This document shows positions 1-12,594 of a stretch of 48,287 bases of DNA, piece after piece (positions within the stretch are counted from its first letter, which is position 1; each line of letters begins with the position of its first letter). Location: the NCBI GenBank assembly GCA_003339415.1, contig PDHQ01000263.1, positions 1 through 48,287 on the forward strand, given 5' to 3'. The notes beneath the pieces were generated by a model, which saw only the letters and a list, made by a program, of their open reading frames with translations, was not told the origin of the DNA and made no database searches. The position numbers and the translations under genes were made by a program. The DNA comes from Ophiocordyceps camponoti-saundersi (nom. inval.). Taxonomy: Eukaryota; Ascomycota; Sordariomycetes; Hypocreales; Ophiocordycipitaceae.

Positions 1-2184
<2,184 letters not shown>

Positions 2185-2328
2185 TAAATTAATATAATTA
2201 TATTTTAAATTATAAAAGTAACTAAAGCTGCCTAAATTAATATAAGCGTGTTCTAAATTATAAAAGTAGCTAAAAGTGCTTAAATCGATATAAGTATATT
2301 TTAAATTATAAAAGTAGCTGAAAGTATA
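2185..2328. repeat. 48-bp tandem repeat, three units
   Basis: Three consecutive 48-bp units start at 2,185, 2,233 and 2,281. All share TAAAT-AT-ATA at the start and a central TAAATTATAAAAGTA core, and a partial fourth unit follows. The length is a multiple of three, and the plus frame starting at 2,184 gives a repeating 16-residue pattern with LN-Y near the start and LNYKS in the middle. The repeats keep several CA and TG dinucleotides, unlike most of the window. They may be a remnant of a repeat-containing protein gene. Confidence 0.85.
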
Positions 2329-2473
2329 TAAATTATAAAAGTATTTAAAAATAGTAATATAATAGATATAAGCGTTAACGCTAATATCTTCTTTATTATT
2401 ATAAAAATATTTAAAGATAATAATATAGTAAGTAATATAACTAAAAGCTTTAAGATAAAAGATTATAATTTTG

Positions 2474-2617
2474 TTATAATAGTAAGTTTTATCTTTATTA
2501 TAGTAAGCGAGGTTTATATAATAGAAGATATTAAGTTAATAGTTATTATAATAGTAAGTTATATTTTTATTATAGTAAGTAAGGTTTATATAATAAAAGA
2601 TATTTAATTAATAGTAA
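2474..2617. repeat. 72-bp tandem repeat, two units
   Basis: Two adjacent 72-bp units (2,474-2,545 and 2,546-2,617) both begin TTATAATAGTAAGTT and contain GTTTATATAATA. Within each unit the motif TTATAGTAAG recurs, so the unit is itself internally repeated. 72 bp is 24 codons. The pair lies just downstream of the 48-bp repeats and directly abuts a 60-bp pair. Confidence 0.85.
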
Positions 2618-2735
2618 CTAAAAGCTATATAATAAAAAATAAAAAATACTTTAAGCTAATAATAGCTAATATTATAACTAAGGGCTATATAATAGAAAAT
2701 AAAAAATACTTTAAGCTAGTAATAGCTAATATTTA
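2616..2735. repeat. 60-bp tandem repeat, two units
   Basis: Two adjacent 60-bp units (2,616-2,675 and 2,676-2,735) begin AACTAA--GCTATATAATA and differ at only a few positions. 60 bp is 20 codons. With the 48- and 72-bp repeats this makes a compact 550-bp region of tandem arrays whose periods are all divisible by three, as expected for repeats that once encoded protein. Confidence 0.85.
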
Positions 2736-2990
2736 TATAATAAAAGATTATAGCTTTATCTTAATAGTAAGTTATATTAATTTTACTTTTAAAGCTTACT
2801 TTAATTATAATAAAGTTATAAAATAACTATATATAGAGGATAACTATAAGGTTACGTAAGTATTATAAAGCTATTATAACTTAATACTAAAACTATTCGG
2901 AAGATATATAATATACTTCTAGTTATAATAAAATAGTTAAATATAGAAGGTAAGTCCTTAAACTAAGCTAGGGTTTTAGATAAGACTTTA

Positions 2991-3063
2991 GAAACTATAG
3001 TTTATATCGCGAGGAGTTTACCCCTAAGTTGTAATCTCCTCGTATATAGTTTATAATAGTTTC
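2991..3063. repeat. Imperfect inverted repeat (hairpin-forming)
   Basis: Outer arms GAAACTAT (2,991-2,998) and ATAGTTTC (3,056-3,063) enclose inner arms CGAGGAG (3,010-3,016) and CTCCTCG (3,036-3,042). The 19-base loop contains a surviving TG. It could be the relic of a palindromic terminus or a transcription terminator; there is no further evidence for either. Confidence 0.6.
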
Positions 3064-5534
3064 TAGTATTATAATTTAATAAGAATTAGCTTTGCTTCTA
3101 ATATAACTTTTAAAGTAAACCTCTATAATTTATACTTATATACTCTTTTTTCTCTTCTCTAACTTAATTATCGCTATCTCTCTTCTTTAGTATATCTTAT
3201 ATAGGCTTCCCTTATACTAGTAATTTAAGCTAACCTTAACTTATGTTTTTTTAACTAAAGATAAGTAATATAATCTTAAGTTTTTAAGGCGTTTTTAAGA
3301 AAGTTATTATAAGTTTAATTATATCTTTATTCTTAATTTTAAATACCGATATAAGGGTATATTTATCTAACGAATTTTTTATATTATTATTAGCTTTTAT
3401 TTTATTTATTAGTTTTATTAATACTTAAAATAGTATAAGCTAGTTAGCTTGCTAGCCTAATACTTATAAAATAATATAATTTATATTAAATTTTAATACT
3501 TTTTTTATATTATAAAGTCTTACCTTAGACTTATAAGTAATAATAGCGATATCTTAGTTATAATAGCTTTAGCTTTTAAAAGCTAACTTTAATAAAGCCG
3601 CCTTTAATATATTAATATTAGTTATATTTAATAGCTTATTTTATACTATTTAGTTATTACTAAAAATTATTTATTCTTATAATTTTTATATATTATAAGA
3701 AAATATATTTATATTATTAAATAAGATAGCTTTTTTTATTTTTTTTATCTTATTAATAATTTCTAATATAAGGGGGAGATTACTTTTATTATTATTCTTT
3801 ACTATATAGTTTAAAAAATAATATATTATAATATATAGTTATTATAACTCTAGTTATAAAATTAGCTTATTTCGGGGTAAAATATTTTTTATAATATTCT
3901 TATTAGAAGTTTAAAACTTTTCAATATTTTAAGGTATTATTACTAAAGCAGTTTCCTTTTATATTATTTTAGTAATATATTATAATAGCTACTCCCCTTT
4001 TATAGCTTATTTAGCTAAGATATAATTATAAAAAGTCCTAATTATTATAATAATCTTAAGGTTTTTAATAACCTTTGCCTTTTAGTTTATTTTTATTATA
4101 TTAGTAAAAAAAACTTAGTATTTTTTATATTCCTTATAAATTTTCTAATATTAAATATTAATTATCTCGTTTTTTAAGGGATTTATCTTTTTAAAAGTAA
4201 AATAGTTATTTTAAGTAGCTATAGCGATATAAGAGAAAAACTAATAATAATATATAAATTAAAAATAAAGGTAATATAAGAGGAGATAAATAATAAAAGA
4301 TAAATAATATAGCTTAGTATAATAAGCGGTAAGTTAAACGAAAAAAAAATAATAATATATAAAATAAAAATAAGCGTAAAAGGAGATAAATATATATTAA
4401 TAATAATAATATATAATTATTATATATAGGAAAGAAATAAAGCGTTCGTGCGTAAAGAAAAAAAAGATAAATAGTAAAAATAAAATATACGAAAATAATT
4501 TAATTAAGAAAAAAGATAATAATAATACCTAATAATAATCTAATTAAGAAAGATTTAATAAATAAGGAAAGGAATATAATAATAATATAATATATAAAAA
4601 TATAAGATATATAGTAATAAAAGTATATATAAAATATATATAGAAAGAATAGGAAATAAAGTATACGAGGAGAAAGATAATAAGTAAGGTAAATAAATAT
4701 AAATAAGCAAATAACCGTTAGCAACTCTTAGCTAGCTAATAGCTATAGCTATAGCTAATAGCTATTAATAATTACTATTAATACCTATTATAGTAATTTA
4801 TTACTCTTAAACTTCTAATTAATACCGCTTAACTTACTTTCCCTTTTCCCCCCTTAACTTCTTATAATAGTAAGTTTCTATAAGCGTAAAAGTCTTCGCT
4901 TTAAAGCTTATTTATTTATTTACTAAGCTTATAACATTATCGCGTAGCTATATCTTATATTACTCGCTGCGGAGGTATTAAATATATTTTATATAATATA
5001 AAAAGCTTAAGATTATTTATATAAAGCTTTCTTAAAGCTTAACGTTTAATAATACTATAAATTAAATATATAACAGATAAGATAACTTTAATAATAATAA
5101 ATAAGTTATCTTATATAGTTACGAATTTCTTATATAATATATTTATCTTATTTTACTTTTCCTATATATAGTTACTAACTTATAAAATATATTGCGGCTT
5201 AGTATTATTATATTATATTTAGTTATATTAAAGTTAGCTAAAGTATCTTAAATTATATTCTTTTCTTTTATTATAGCTAATATTAAATCGCGAACTATTT
5301 AGTTATTTTACTTAAAGTAGTTAAAGTTAGATTATTTACTTTTAAGTATATTTCTATTTTAATATATAATTACGAGGTTAAACTTTAATATAGCTTTTAT
5401 TAGAGTTACTCCTAGCGCTTTAACTTTTTATAAGTTTAGTATATTAGTAATCTAAGGTAACGCTTTATTTTATATTTTTAAAAAGATACTAAACTACTTA
5501 AGATTTTATTTATATAATTAGTTTTTTATTAGTT
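3064..5534. other. RIP-mutated A+T-rich DNA with a purine-rich tract, no gene recognised
   Basis: No coding domain could be recognised. From about 4,240 to 4,710 the plus strand is strongly purine-rich (A and G) with repeated GGAGATAAATA-type motifs. At about 4,729-4,770 there is a cluster of AGCT and AGCTATAGCT palindromes. The left end of element B, including any 3' LTR, should lie in the right part of this stretch but could not be delimited. Confidence 0.5.
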
Positions 5535-5960
5535 AAACGTACCTCTCTGCTAATTTTATACTTTGAAAATATAAGATTAGGCCGAATTTCTATTTAACTT
5601 TATATTACTTTATTATATCTTTTATAATAATATTAGCGAAATAGTATTTATTATCTAAGTAAATAGCTTTAAGCTAGCTAAATATTAAACTTTAATAATA
5701 TTATTATATATCTATTACTTTTAAGCTAGTTATATTTTTATATACTTAAGTTATAAAAAAATATATTATATAATCTATAGCTATTAAAATATATTAATAT
5801 CTATATATATTAATAAGCGTAATAAGTTTTAAAAAATTAATAACTATTATTTCCTATAGCTTATATATTATAATCTATTTATATTTTAACCTTAATAAGC
5901 GTAATACAGTTTACTAGTAAGTTATATAATATATATAATAATAAGTAATATTTAATTAAT
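5535..5960 (-). pseudogene. Element B: Ty3/gypsy integrase remnant
   Basis: On the minus strand this stretch reads as a retroviral-type integrase core, which would insert retrotransposon cDNA into the genome. In order, the frame shows an AIDY segment (first catalytic Asp, about 5,780), LDNKYYFAN (second Asp, about 5,640) and, after a frame change, a segment ending LAERYV with the likely catalytic Glu (about 5,545). Upstream on the minus strand (about 5,910) a Cys is kept in an NCIT-like remnant of the zinc domain. Stops are TAA or TAG only. It lies downstream of the RNase H of the same element in the usual Ty3/gypsy order. It is heavily mutated and non-functional. Frame joins were made by eye. 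Confidence 0.75.
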
Positions 5961-6370
5961 AAGTTAGCTATTATAAGATTCTTTTTAAATTTACTAAAGT
6001 TTTTTTTAGAGAAATAGCTTAATATATTATAAGTATTTTATAACTTTAAATAAACCTCTAACTATAAAAAATACTTAGCTTACTACTTATTTAATTTAAT
6101 ATAATATAAAATCTTATTTTAAACTTAATATCTAATAACTATTTTTTAAATATAATAATATTTATTATTTAGTAATATTTATATATTATTAATAAGAAAA
6201 AATATAATTTCTATATATTATAAGTCTCTTAGCTATAAGGATATAGCTGCTCGGAGGTAAAATACCTCTCTACTTATTAGCGGTTTACCTAATAGGAGTT
6301 AAGTAGCTTTAATAATATCTAGCGCTAGTATAATATAGCCCTTTATATTTAAAATATCGCTTTTTAAAAT

Positions 6371-7258
6371 ATTATTTAATTTAGATATATTATCCGCGAT
6401 TCTAATAATCTTTATTATATTTAGGCGGTAAATATATTTAATATCCTATTCTTATAAAATATTAATTAACCTTATAATTTTACTATACGTTTCTATTATA
6501 TTTATTATAAAGTTAATAATATTCTTATAATCTATATATACCTTAAGTAAATATAGGGATATATTTACTATTTACTAATATTCCCTAATCGCGTAAATAA
6601 TAGCTAATATCTCTTTCTTAAATATAAAATACTATTACTTAGAATTACTTAGCTAAAGAGATATTTATATAATAATTTTTATATCTTAGAAATTCAAGTC
6701 TTAAATAGATATTCTATTAAGATAGTTATTAAGTTAGTAAAAGATAGCCTTAATACTAATATTAGATATATCTATAATTAGGTAAAATTATACGTTTATC
6801 TACGCCTTTAAAATTATATTATTTTAAATAGCTTAATATAAGAATTATAAAGCTTCCGCCGCTTTTATTTTTTAAATAAGCTTATCTTAATATTATACCT
6901 TTAATTATATAAACTAACGTTTTAATAAAGTTACCTTATTTACTTTTTTAAAAAATATTTCCTTAATAAGTCTAGCCTTATCTGCCCTCCTTAGTATAAA
7001 TTAATAAAGAAATAAGGTTAATTATAATATTATTTAGACTTTTTTCTAAAATTAAAGAGGATATTATTAAAAATAGTCTCCTAACTATATAAATCTTTAT
7101 TAATATTTAATTCTTAAATAAAATCGCCCTACTTCTAATTTAAACTTAACTAATTTAGCTATATTATTAAATAGCTTTATTTTCTTACTTATAAAACTAA
7201 TTAGCGCTTATATTACCTTAAGAAAATACTTATATTTAAGGAAATCGTAATATTTATT
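6371..7258 (-). pseudogene. Element B: reverse transcriptase C-terminus and RNase H remnant
   Basis: The minus strand reads as Ty3/gypsy RNase H, which degrades the RNA of the RNA/DNA hybrid during reverse transcription. The diagnostic segment KEILAIIYAIREY lies at about 6,578-6,620, followed by a VYIDYKNI segment (the usual TDHKN) and, near 6,375-6,410, IRIADNISKLN, matching the end of RNase H where families usually read ADALSR. The part nearer 7,258 fits the connection between RT thumb and RNase H (IIDIS, the usual TDAS). The frame stops abruptly at 7,258, where element A is inserted, and should resume at 13,753. Damage is of RIP type. Confidence 0.85.
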
Positions 7259-7263
7259 AAAAG
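7259..7263. repeat. Target site duplication AAAAG, left copy
   Basis: AAAAG directly precedes the left LTR of element A and is matched exactly by AAAAG at 13,748-13,752. Five base pairs is the usual Ty3/gypsy target duplication. The pair fixes the boundaries of element A. Confidence 0.95.
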
Positions 7264-7449
7264 TATAAGGGTTCGGCCTCTAGGCTATTTACGAGGAGGT
7301 GACTCTATTATTTAGAACGACTGTGAAGAATTATAGAAAAGGGGTCGTAACGCCTAATAAGGGTAGGCGATCCGCGCGCGCGCCGCGCGCGGAAATAACT
7401 AATTACCTTACGTAACTTAGCTATTTAGGTATAGCCCGAATCCCTTATA
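7264..7449 (-). repeat. Element A LTR (3' LTR in element sense)
   Basis: This 186-bp direct repeat is paired with 13,562-13,747. It starts TATAAGGG and ends CCCTTATA, a perfect terminal inverted repeat. The expected ends TG and CA have become TA and TA by RIP. A CpG-rich run of alternating CG near 7,372-7,392 survives intact. The GGTGAC motif near 7,300 keeps its TG in both LTRs. Confidence 0.96.
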
Positions 7450-7466
7450 TACCCCGCCGCTTTAGG
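7450..7466 (-). promoter_or_regulatory. Probable polypurine tract of element A
   Basis: Directly inside the LTR that is 3' in element sense, the minus strand reads CTAAAGCGGCGGGGTA, which is mainly purine with interrupting C residues. This is where the plus-strand primer of an LTR retrotransposon should lie, which supports the minus orientation. A G-rich run at 7,488-7,498 is complementary to 7,448-7,457 and could form a hairpin over the tract. Confidence 0.6.
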
Positions 7467-7524
7467 AAAATAGAAGTTTTATCCCTAGCGGGGGTATAAG
7501 TTAAAATAAAATAAAAATTCCCTT

Positions 7525-7562
7525 ATATATTCCCTTTCTTTTCTTTTCTTTTTCTATATATT
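7525..7562 (+). promoter_or_regulatory. C/T-rich promoter-like tract
   Basis: The plus strand carries CCCTTTCTTTTCTTTTCTTT followed by TTCTATATATTA. Pyrimidine tracts just upstream of the transcription start are typical of filamentous fungal core promoters. The tract immediately precedes the plus-strand candidate frame at 7,561-8,780. On its own it is weak evidence. Confidence 0.4.
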
Positions 7563-8780
7563 ACTTATTCTAAAAATATTAACCTTATTATTATTACGCT
7601 ATTACTACGCCGCCTCCTTACGTTATTTTTTTTTATTAGTATATTACTTTATTTATTATCTCGCTAATATATTAACCGCGCCCTTAACGCTAACTTATAC
7701 TATAAGGGAGTATATTATATAGGGAAATAGTAATAATAAAAACGCTACGCTACTAATAAAGGTATTATATATATATACGCCTTACCTTAATAACTTTATA
7801 AATAAAAGTATAGCTAAATATATTCGTAGCCGGGCGGCGGCCTACTAAGCGTATTATTTATAGCGTAAGAGGTACTTTTAGGAAAGGTACCTTTTCGCTA
7901 AAAACGCACGCTTTTAGCGGGCCGCCCGCGATTTATAGAATATAGCCGCTAGTAACGAAGCTATCTAAGAGCCCGCCCGCGCTTATAAAGGTAATACTCC
8001 TAGCCGTTATACTATCTTAACGCTTACTTTCTAAGCCCGCGCCGACCGCCTTAAGATATAGCTTAATATTATATAATTTACCCCTCGCGCTATTACCGAT
8101 ATTTTTATATCCTTATCGCTTAAGCTATCTAGCTCTAACGCTCTTATCTCTTTTAGTAATAATATTATCCCCGCGCTTATATTATTAATATATTACCGTA
8201 ATATAAGCGGCGCTATAGCGTAATATTAGTAATATTAAGCTTAGTAGTAAAGGTAAGTTATTATTAGCTTTAACGCGTTCGCCTCCTATTATAAAAAATC
8301 CTTATAATAGTAAGAGTAAACCTAATAAGATATTCTCGCCTTATAATAAGAGAAAGCGGCCGCCTAGGCTAAGGATTAATAATAGTAACTTAAAGCTAAC
8401 TATAATATTTATATAGCTTTCGCTAACCTCGCCGCCTTATTATCGCCGCCCCGCGCTCCTCGTTACGCCCCGGCCGGGTAGAATTAGCCGCTATAGTCGC
8501 CGTCGCCCGTAGCTAAAAGTTATAGTTACTCGCGTAGCGCGTTAGTATCTAAGCTTAGTATACTCCCGTATAGCTATAGTAATTTAAGCTAGGCGTAATT
8601 AGCCGATAATATTAAGGAGGAAGAAAAATAATAAAATACGCTAAACGCGCCGTAGTAATAAGAGGAAAGATAGGGATAGGAGGGGGGCGGGGTATAATAA
8701 GCTAGAAGGAATTTACTAAAAAGAAAGGGGAATTTACTTAATTATTTACTTAATTAAGTTTAAATAAGAGAGTATATCTA
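7561..8780 (+). pseudogene. Candidate antisense frame inside element A, product unknown
   Basis: Between the end of pol and the LTR there is about 1.2 kb not needed for gag-pol. On the plus strand, opposite to gag-pol, the frame whose codons start at 7,561 and every third base runs about 400 codons interrupted only by TAA and TAG. It shows runs rich in Ala, Arg and Tyr near 7,825-7,960 (for example RSRAAAYQAYYLQRKRYF with stops read as Gln), many probable Gln codons near 8,220-8,400, and a hydrophilic Glu/Gln/Gly-rich tail near 8,600-8,700. A C/T-rich tract lies just upstream. A minus-strand frame over 8,040-8,300 is also partly open, so the strand is not proven. No known family was recognised. 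It converges with pol at about 8,780. Confidence 0.45.
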
Positions 8781-8819
8781 AGGCTATTATATATATAAAT
8801 ATCTCCTTAGCGTAACTTA

Positions 8820-8985
8820 TAATTATTTAGAGTAGCGTAATATTATAAGCTATCTAATAGCTTTTAGGTTAGCGTAACGTATCTTTTCTATTTTACTAAC
8901 GCTTAATAATAAGGGGGTTAGCCTTATAAGCGTTACCTACGGGCATTTTTCGTAGTAAGGATTTCCTTAATCTCGTATTCGTTAA
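8820..8985 (-). other. Chromodomain at the C-terminus of element A pol
   Basis: The minus strand reads EYEIKEILTTKNARR near 8,940-8,980, followed by PPYY-ALVKW with the kept aromatic and Trp-equivalent positions and a short C-terminal helix-like segment. This is the usual order of a chromodomain (EYEVEEIL, then YLVKWKGY, then W-P). In chromoviruses this domain binds modified histone tails and guides integration to heterochromatin. Stops are TAA or TAG only. Confidence 0.85.
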
Positions 8986-9949
8986 AAGATAAGTTATTAT
9001 TAAAAAATCGTAAAGAAAGTTTAGGATAGCTATTAGTAAAGGATTATAATAGGAGTAGATTATATATAGCACGCTTAAGTAAATTAATATAGAATATAAG
9101 ATATATACTTCTTAGAGTATTAAGTATAATAATTAAAAAGGATAGGATAGTAACGATTTTATACTTAGCTTTAAAATAATTAAGTTTCTTAGATAAGCGG
9201 TTAGAATAAATATAGCGAAAATTTAACTATATAAAATTACTAACTTAAAATTATTCCGCGGGGTAATAAGTATTATTAAAAGCGTCTTATTACTTTTATT
9301 AAGCTTACGTAATAAATACTTAAGTAAGCTAGATACTTTCTTATAAATACTAAGTAAAGGTAATAATACGCCCCCTTAGGGAGGTAATTAGTGCGGAAAG
9401 CGTAAATAGCTATTAGATAAGGTTTAAATTATATCCGTATAGTAGGCGGTTTAAACTTACGCCTATTATAAATAACTCTTTATTATTTAATATAAGTTAG
9501 TAAGTAGGTAGGTAAGAAGGCTAATTAAGCTAGGAGAACGATATTATATAATAGAGGATAGCTTATACCTCTTAGTTTATTCGTTCCGTACTACTATTAG
9601 TTTATAAGTAATAAGCTATTAATATAAGTTATTTAATATTTATAAGGCGGTAAAAAGTTAATTAAAAGTAACTTATCTAATTTAAACCGCAGTTAAATAT
9701 AATAGCTATAAGAAAGTTATAAAAACGCTACTAAGTATAGATAAAATATCTTACGTAATACTTAGCTTCTATAAATATTATTACCTCTAGTTATATATAT
9801 TTTAATAGCTAATTAGTAATAATTATAAGGAAGCGGGGCTAAAAAAGATCCGTAATAAGTAAGTTTATTATAAAGTTTACGAAGATAGTTACCTAATACC
9901 TTTCCGGGGGCGGTAATAGTTATAGTAAGCCTTAGTAATAATAGCGTTA

Positions 9950-10135
9950 AAAGTAATTCCCGTAATAATAATAATTTCGAATAAATCGCGCTATATTAGC
10001 TAATATACTATCCTAGTAGTAGTAATAATAAAGTAATATAAATATAATATTTTTACTAGGGTGCCCTATAAGTAGGGAATTATAGGTTTTTTAAATTAAG
10101 GTAGTTATTAGGGGTTCCTAGTTAGGCACCTAAAG
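9950..10135 (-). other. Integrase HHCC zinc-binding domain of element A
   Basis: The minus strand shows a segment equivalent to VP-(about 20 residues)-GHPSKN with the second His in GHP near 10,060, then IARFIRNYYYYGNYF near 9,960. In the family the last part is RFVRNCxxC, so both Cys have become Tyr (TGC or TGT to TAC or TAT), as RIP predicts. The domain helps bind cDNA ends. Confidence 0.85.
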
Positions 10136-12594
10136 TCGGCCCTAGAACTATAGCTAGCTACTAGCGGAAAGGGAATAGTTTACGATTTGCTTTTTTATAC
10201 CCGCCTTAAAAAAGAACTTTTAAGCGCCCTCCTATAGCGCGGTATATCGTATTATATAAAGCGGGTCGGACTATAACGCTATAAGCTATAATTCCCTTAA
10301 ATACTCGTTTACGAAAAGGGCTAGTATTATAAAGGTAATATTTTAGCTTTAAACCGGTTATAGTCTAAAAAAATAAATAGATAAGGGCTATATAATACGG
10401 CTAAAATACGGAGCGATATATTATCGCTCTTAATTACGATAAGAAAAAATATCGGGCTAGGTAGCTTACTTACTTAGGCGGTATTATAAATAGAAATTAA
10501 AAAGAGTAAGCGTTTTAGCTTATTAAGCTTAATATTCTAATATAGCTTAAGGAGTAATAAAATACTTTAAAGCCTTATAATCTATAAGTATAGTAAATAA
10601 AGAGGAGATATTTCGGAGTTCGGCTAACTACGCCTTAAGGTAATAGATAATAGTAAGAAGTTCCTTATTATAGATTATATAGTTCCGTTCTATAAGCTAA
10701 AGCTTTTAAGAGAAATATATTATAAGCTATAGAATTTAATCCTAACCGCGCTAAGAGAGATAGCTACCGATTACCTTACCTAAATAGTTTACCTTTACGA
10801 TAATATTAAGATTAGGGCTTTACTAAGCGAGGGCGGGGAAGGAGATAAACGCGTTTTTTAGTTACTTAAAAGCGTCTTAATAAGCTAAGGTCTAATCGAA
10901 GGGGGCGTTACGCTTTATAAAGGTAATAAGTAAGGCCGTAAAGGAGGAAAACTAAGGGATAAAATTATAATAAAAGTTTACGAAGCTAATAAAACTATAT
11001 ATACTTTTTACGCGAGTTAGTACCTCCTAGTCTTAAATCGCTAAAATCTTAGCCGGGTCCGGGCGTACCTCTTATTTAGCGTAGATAATAAACTTAAGGT
11101 ATTTAACCTTATAGATTATAAACGCGTATTTATTAAGGTTTAGATATAGTTTAGCTTACTATAATTTCGTAAAAATAATATAAACTTTCTTTTAATAGTT
11201 CGAAAGTAAGCTACCTAAATAGATAAGAATATCGTTAAGGTAAGTAGTAATAAAATCCCTAAAAAAATCACTTAGGGAAGTATTAATATATCGTTAGAAT
11301 AAGGCGGGGGCGCTAGTAAAATTAAAAAGGTAAATAAGGTATTTAAATAGCTTAAAACGCGTGCGGAAAGTAGTTAAATATTCCTCGCCCTTTATAATAC
11401 GTATCTTATAAAAGGCGGCACGCACGTTAAGTTTAGTAAACTACTAAGCGCTAGAAAAACTATATAAAGTTTTTTTTATAAGGGGTAGGGGATAGTAGTC
11501 CTACTTAGTAAGTTAATTTAAGGCCTAATAATCGATATAAAACTACTAGCCGCCCCTAAGCTTTTTAGCTAGGAGGACTAAGGCGGCTATAGATAATAAG
11601 CTTACGTAAATCTATCCTTTATTTATTAAATTAGTAATTTACTTCCGTATTTTAAGGAGGTATTTATATAATATATTATATAATAGCCCCTAAAATAATA
11701 GCGGTAAGGATCTATTAAGCTATTATTATAGATAGATATAATAATTATATATACCGCGATAAGGGGGAAAAATATTCGCTTTTTTTTTATTAAAAAGGTT
11801 ATTAAAGTTAGATACCTCGGAAGGTAAAGAAACTAGCGGGGTAAAAGGAGATAATATTTTAATCCGTAAAACGCGTAAAATATCTTATAAGCTTATAATA
11901 AGGAAACGATAGCCTATTTGCTAATAGGATTCGCGCCTTATTAGTATAGTAAAAGTTAAGCTTAAGACGGTAACTATTCGATATTTTTAAACTCGCGTTT
12001 TACTATATAGAATAACGAGGTTATTTATAAAGTAAACTATAAGATATTATTATCTTACGTAAAGGGATACGTTATGCCGCGCTATCTAAGGAGAGCTAAG
12101 GATTATATCTTAAGTTAGGCTAGGGATTATATATATAACTATAAGCGTCTATTAGCTATCGATATCGGTAATAAACTAAATAATATAACGGATTAGGGAG
12201 GAGTTCTTAAAGTAAACTTATTTCTAATAGCGGATTTAAACTATAATATAAATTATACGCGGAGTAGGGAGAGGAATATATTAGAGATAATAATATTATA
12301 CCTAAGACTTGCTTACGGTAGCGTAGTAGTTATAGCTACTATTTACCTACGCGTTAATAAAGGTAATAGAATTTATAAGAATAAGGATAAGGAGAAGATT
12401 TACGTTTATATTCCTTATAATATCCGTAAATTAGTTTTTTAAATTACTATTTATTAAATTAACGCGATTACTTTCCTCTTATAAGAGACTTAGTATAGGG
12501 GGGATTCTTTTCCCTAATCTAAATAAGTATCTTAGTCGGCCTCTCCTATTTCTACGAAGCGTACGGATAAGAATAAGGGCGAAGATAGGTATAC

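Larger units (their letters stand above)
8780..12540 (-). pseudogene. pol: Element A pol (RT, RNase H, integrase, chromodomain)
   Basis: This polyprotein would reverse-transcribe and integrate the element. On the minus strand, in order, it shows RT with IDY near 11,540, DYYPLPLIK near 11,500, FTKLNVRAAFYKIRI (family FTKLDVR-AFHKIRI) near 11,430, TSAPALF near 11,310 and YLNDILIY near 11,225-11,242. Then come FVNFYYNFIP near 10,965, RNase H with NKELLTIIYYLKA at 10,631-10,669, the integrase zinc domain with GHP near 10,060 and RNYYYYG near 9,965, and a chromodomain at about 8,820-8,985. RIP has changed the RT catalytic YLDD to YLND and zinc Cys codons to Tyr codons, so it cannot be active. A protease should lie near 12,000-12,500 but was not confirmed. 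Confidence 0.95.

Noticed and set aside
2185..2735. Regular repeats as a CRISPR array
   Set aside because: Units are directly adjacent with no variable spacers, lengths differ between arrays, and the DNA is fungal in character.
4500..4724. A 74-codon stop-free frame on the minus strand, rich in Phe, Ile, Leu and Tyr
   Set aside because: It opens with TTG rather than ATG, is a low-complexity complement of a purine-rich A+T tract, and has no ribosomal or promoter context. Freedom from stops follows from composition.
7372..7392. CGCGCG run as a possible CpG island or Z-DNA promoter
   Set aside because: It is part of the LTR and present in both copies. It stands out only because RIP spares CpG in A+T-rich surroundings.
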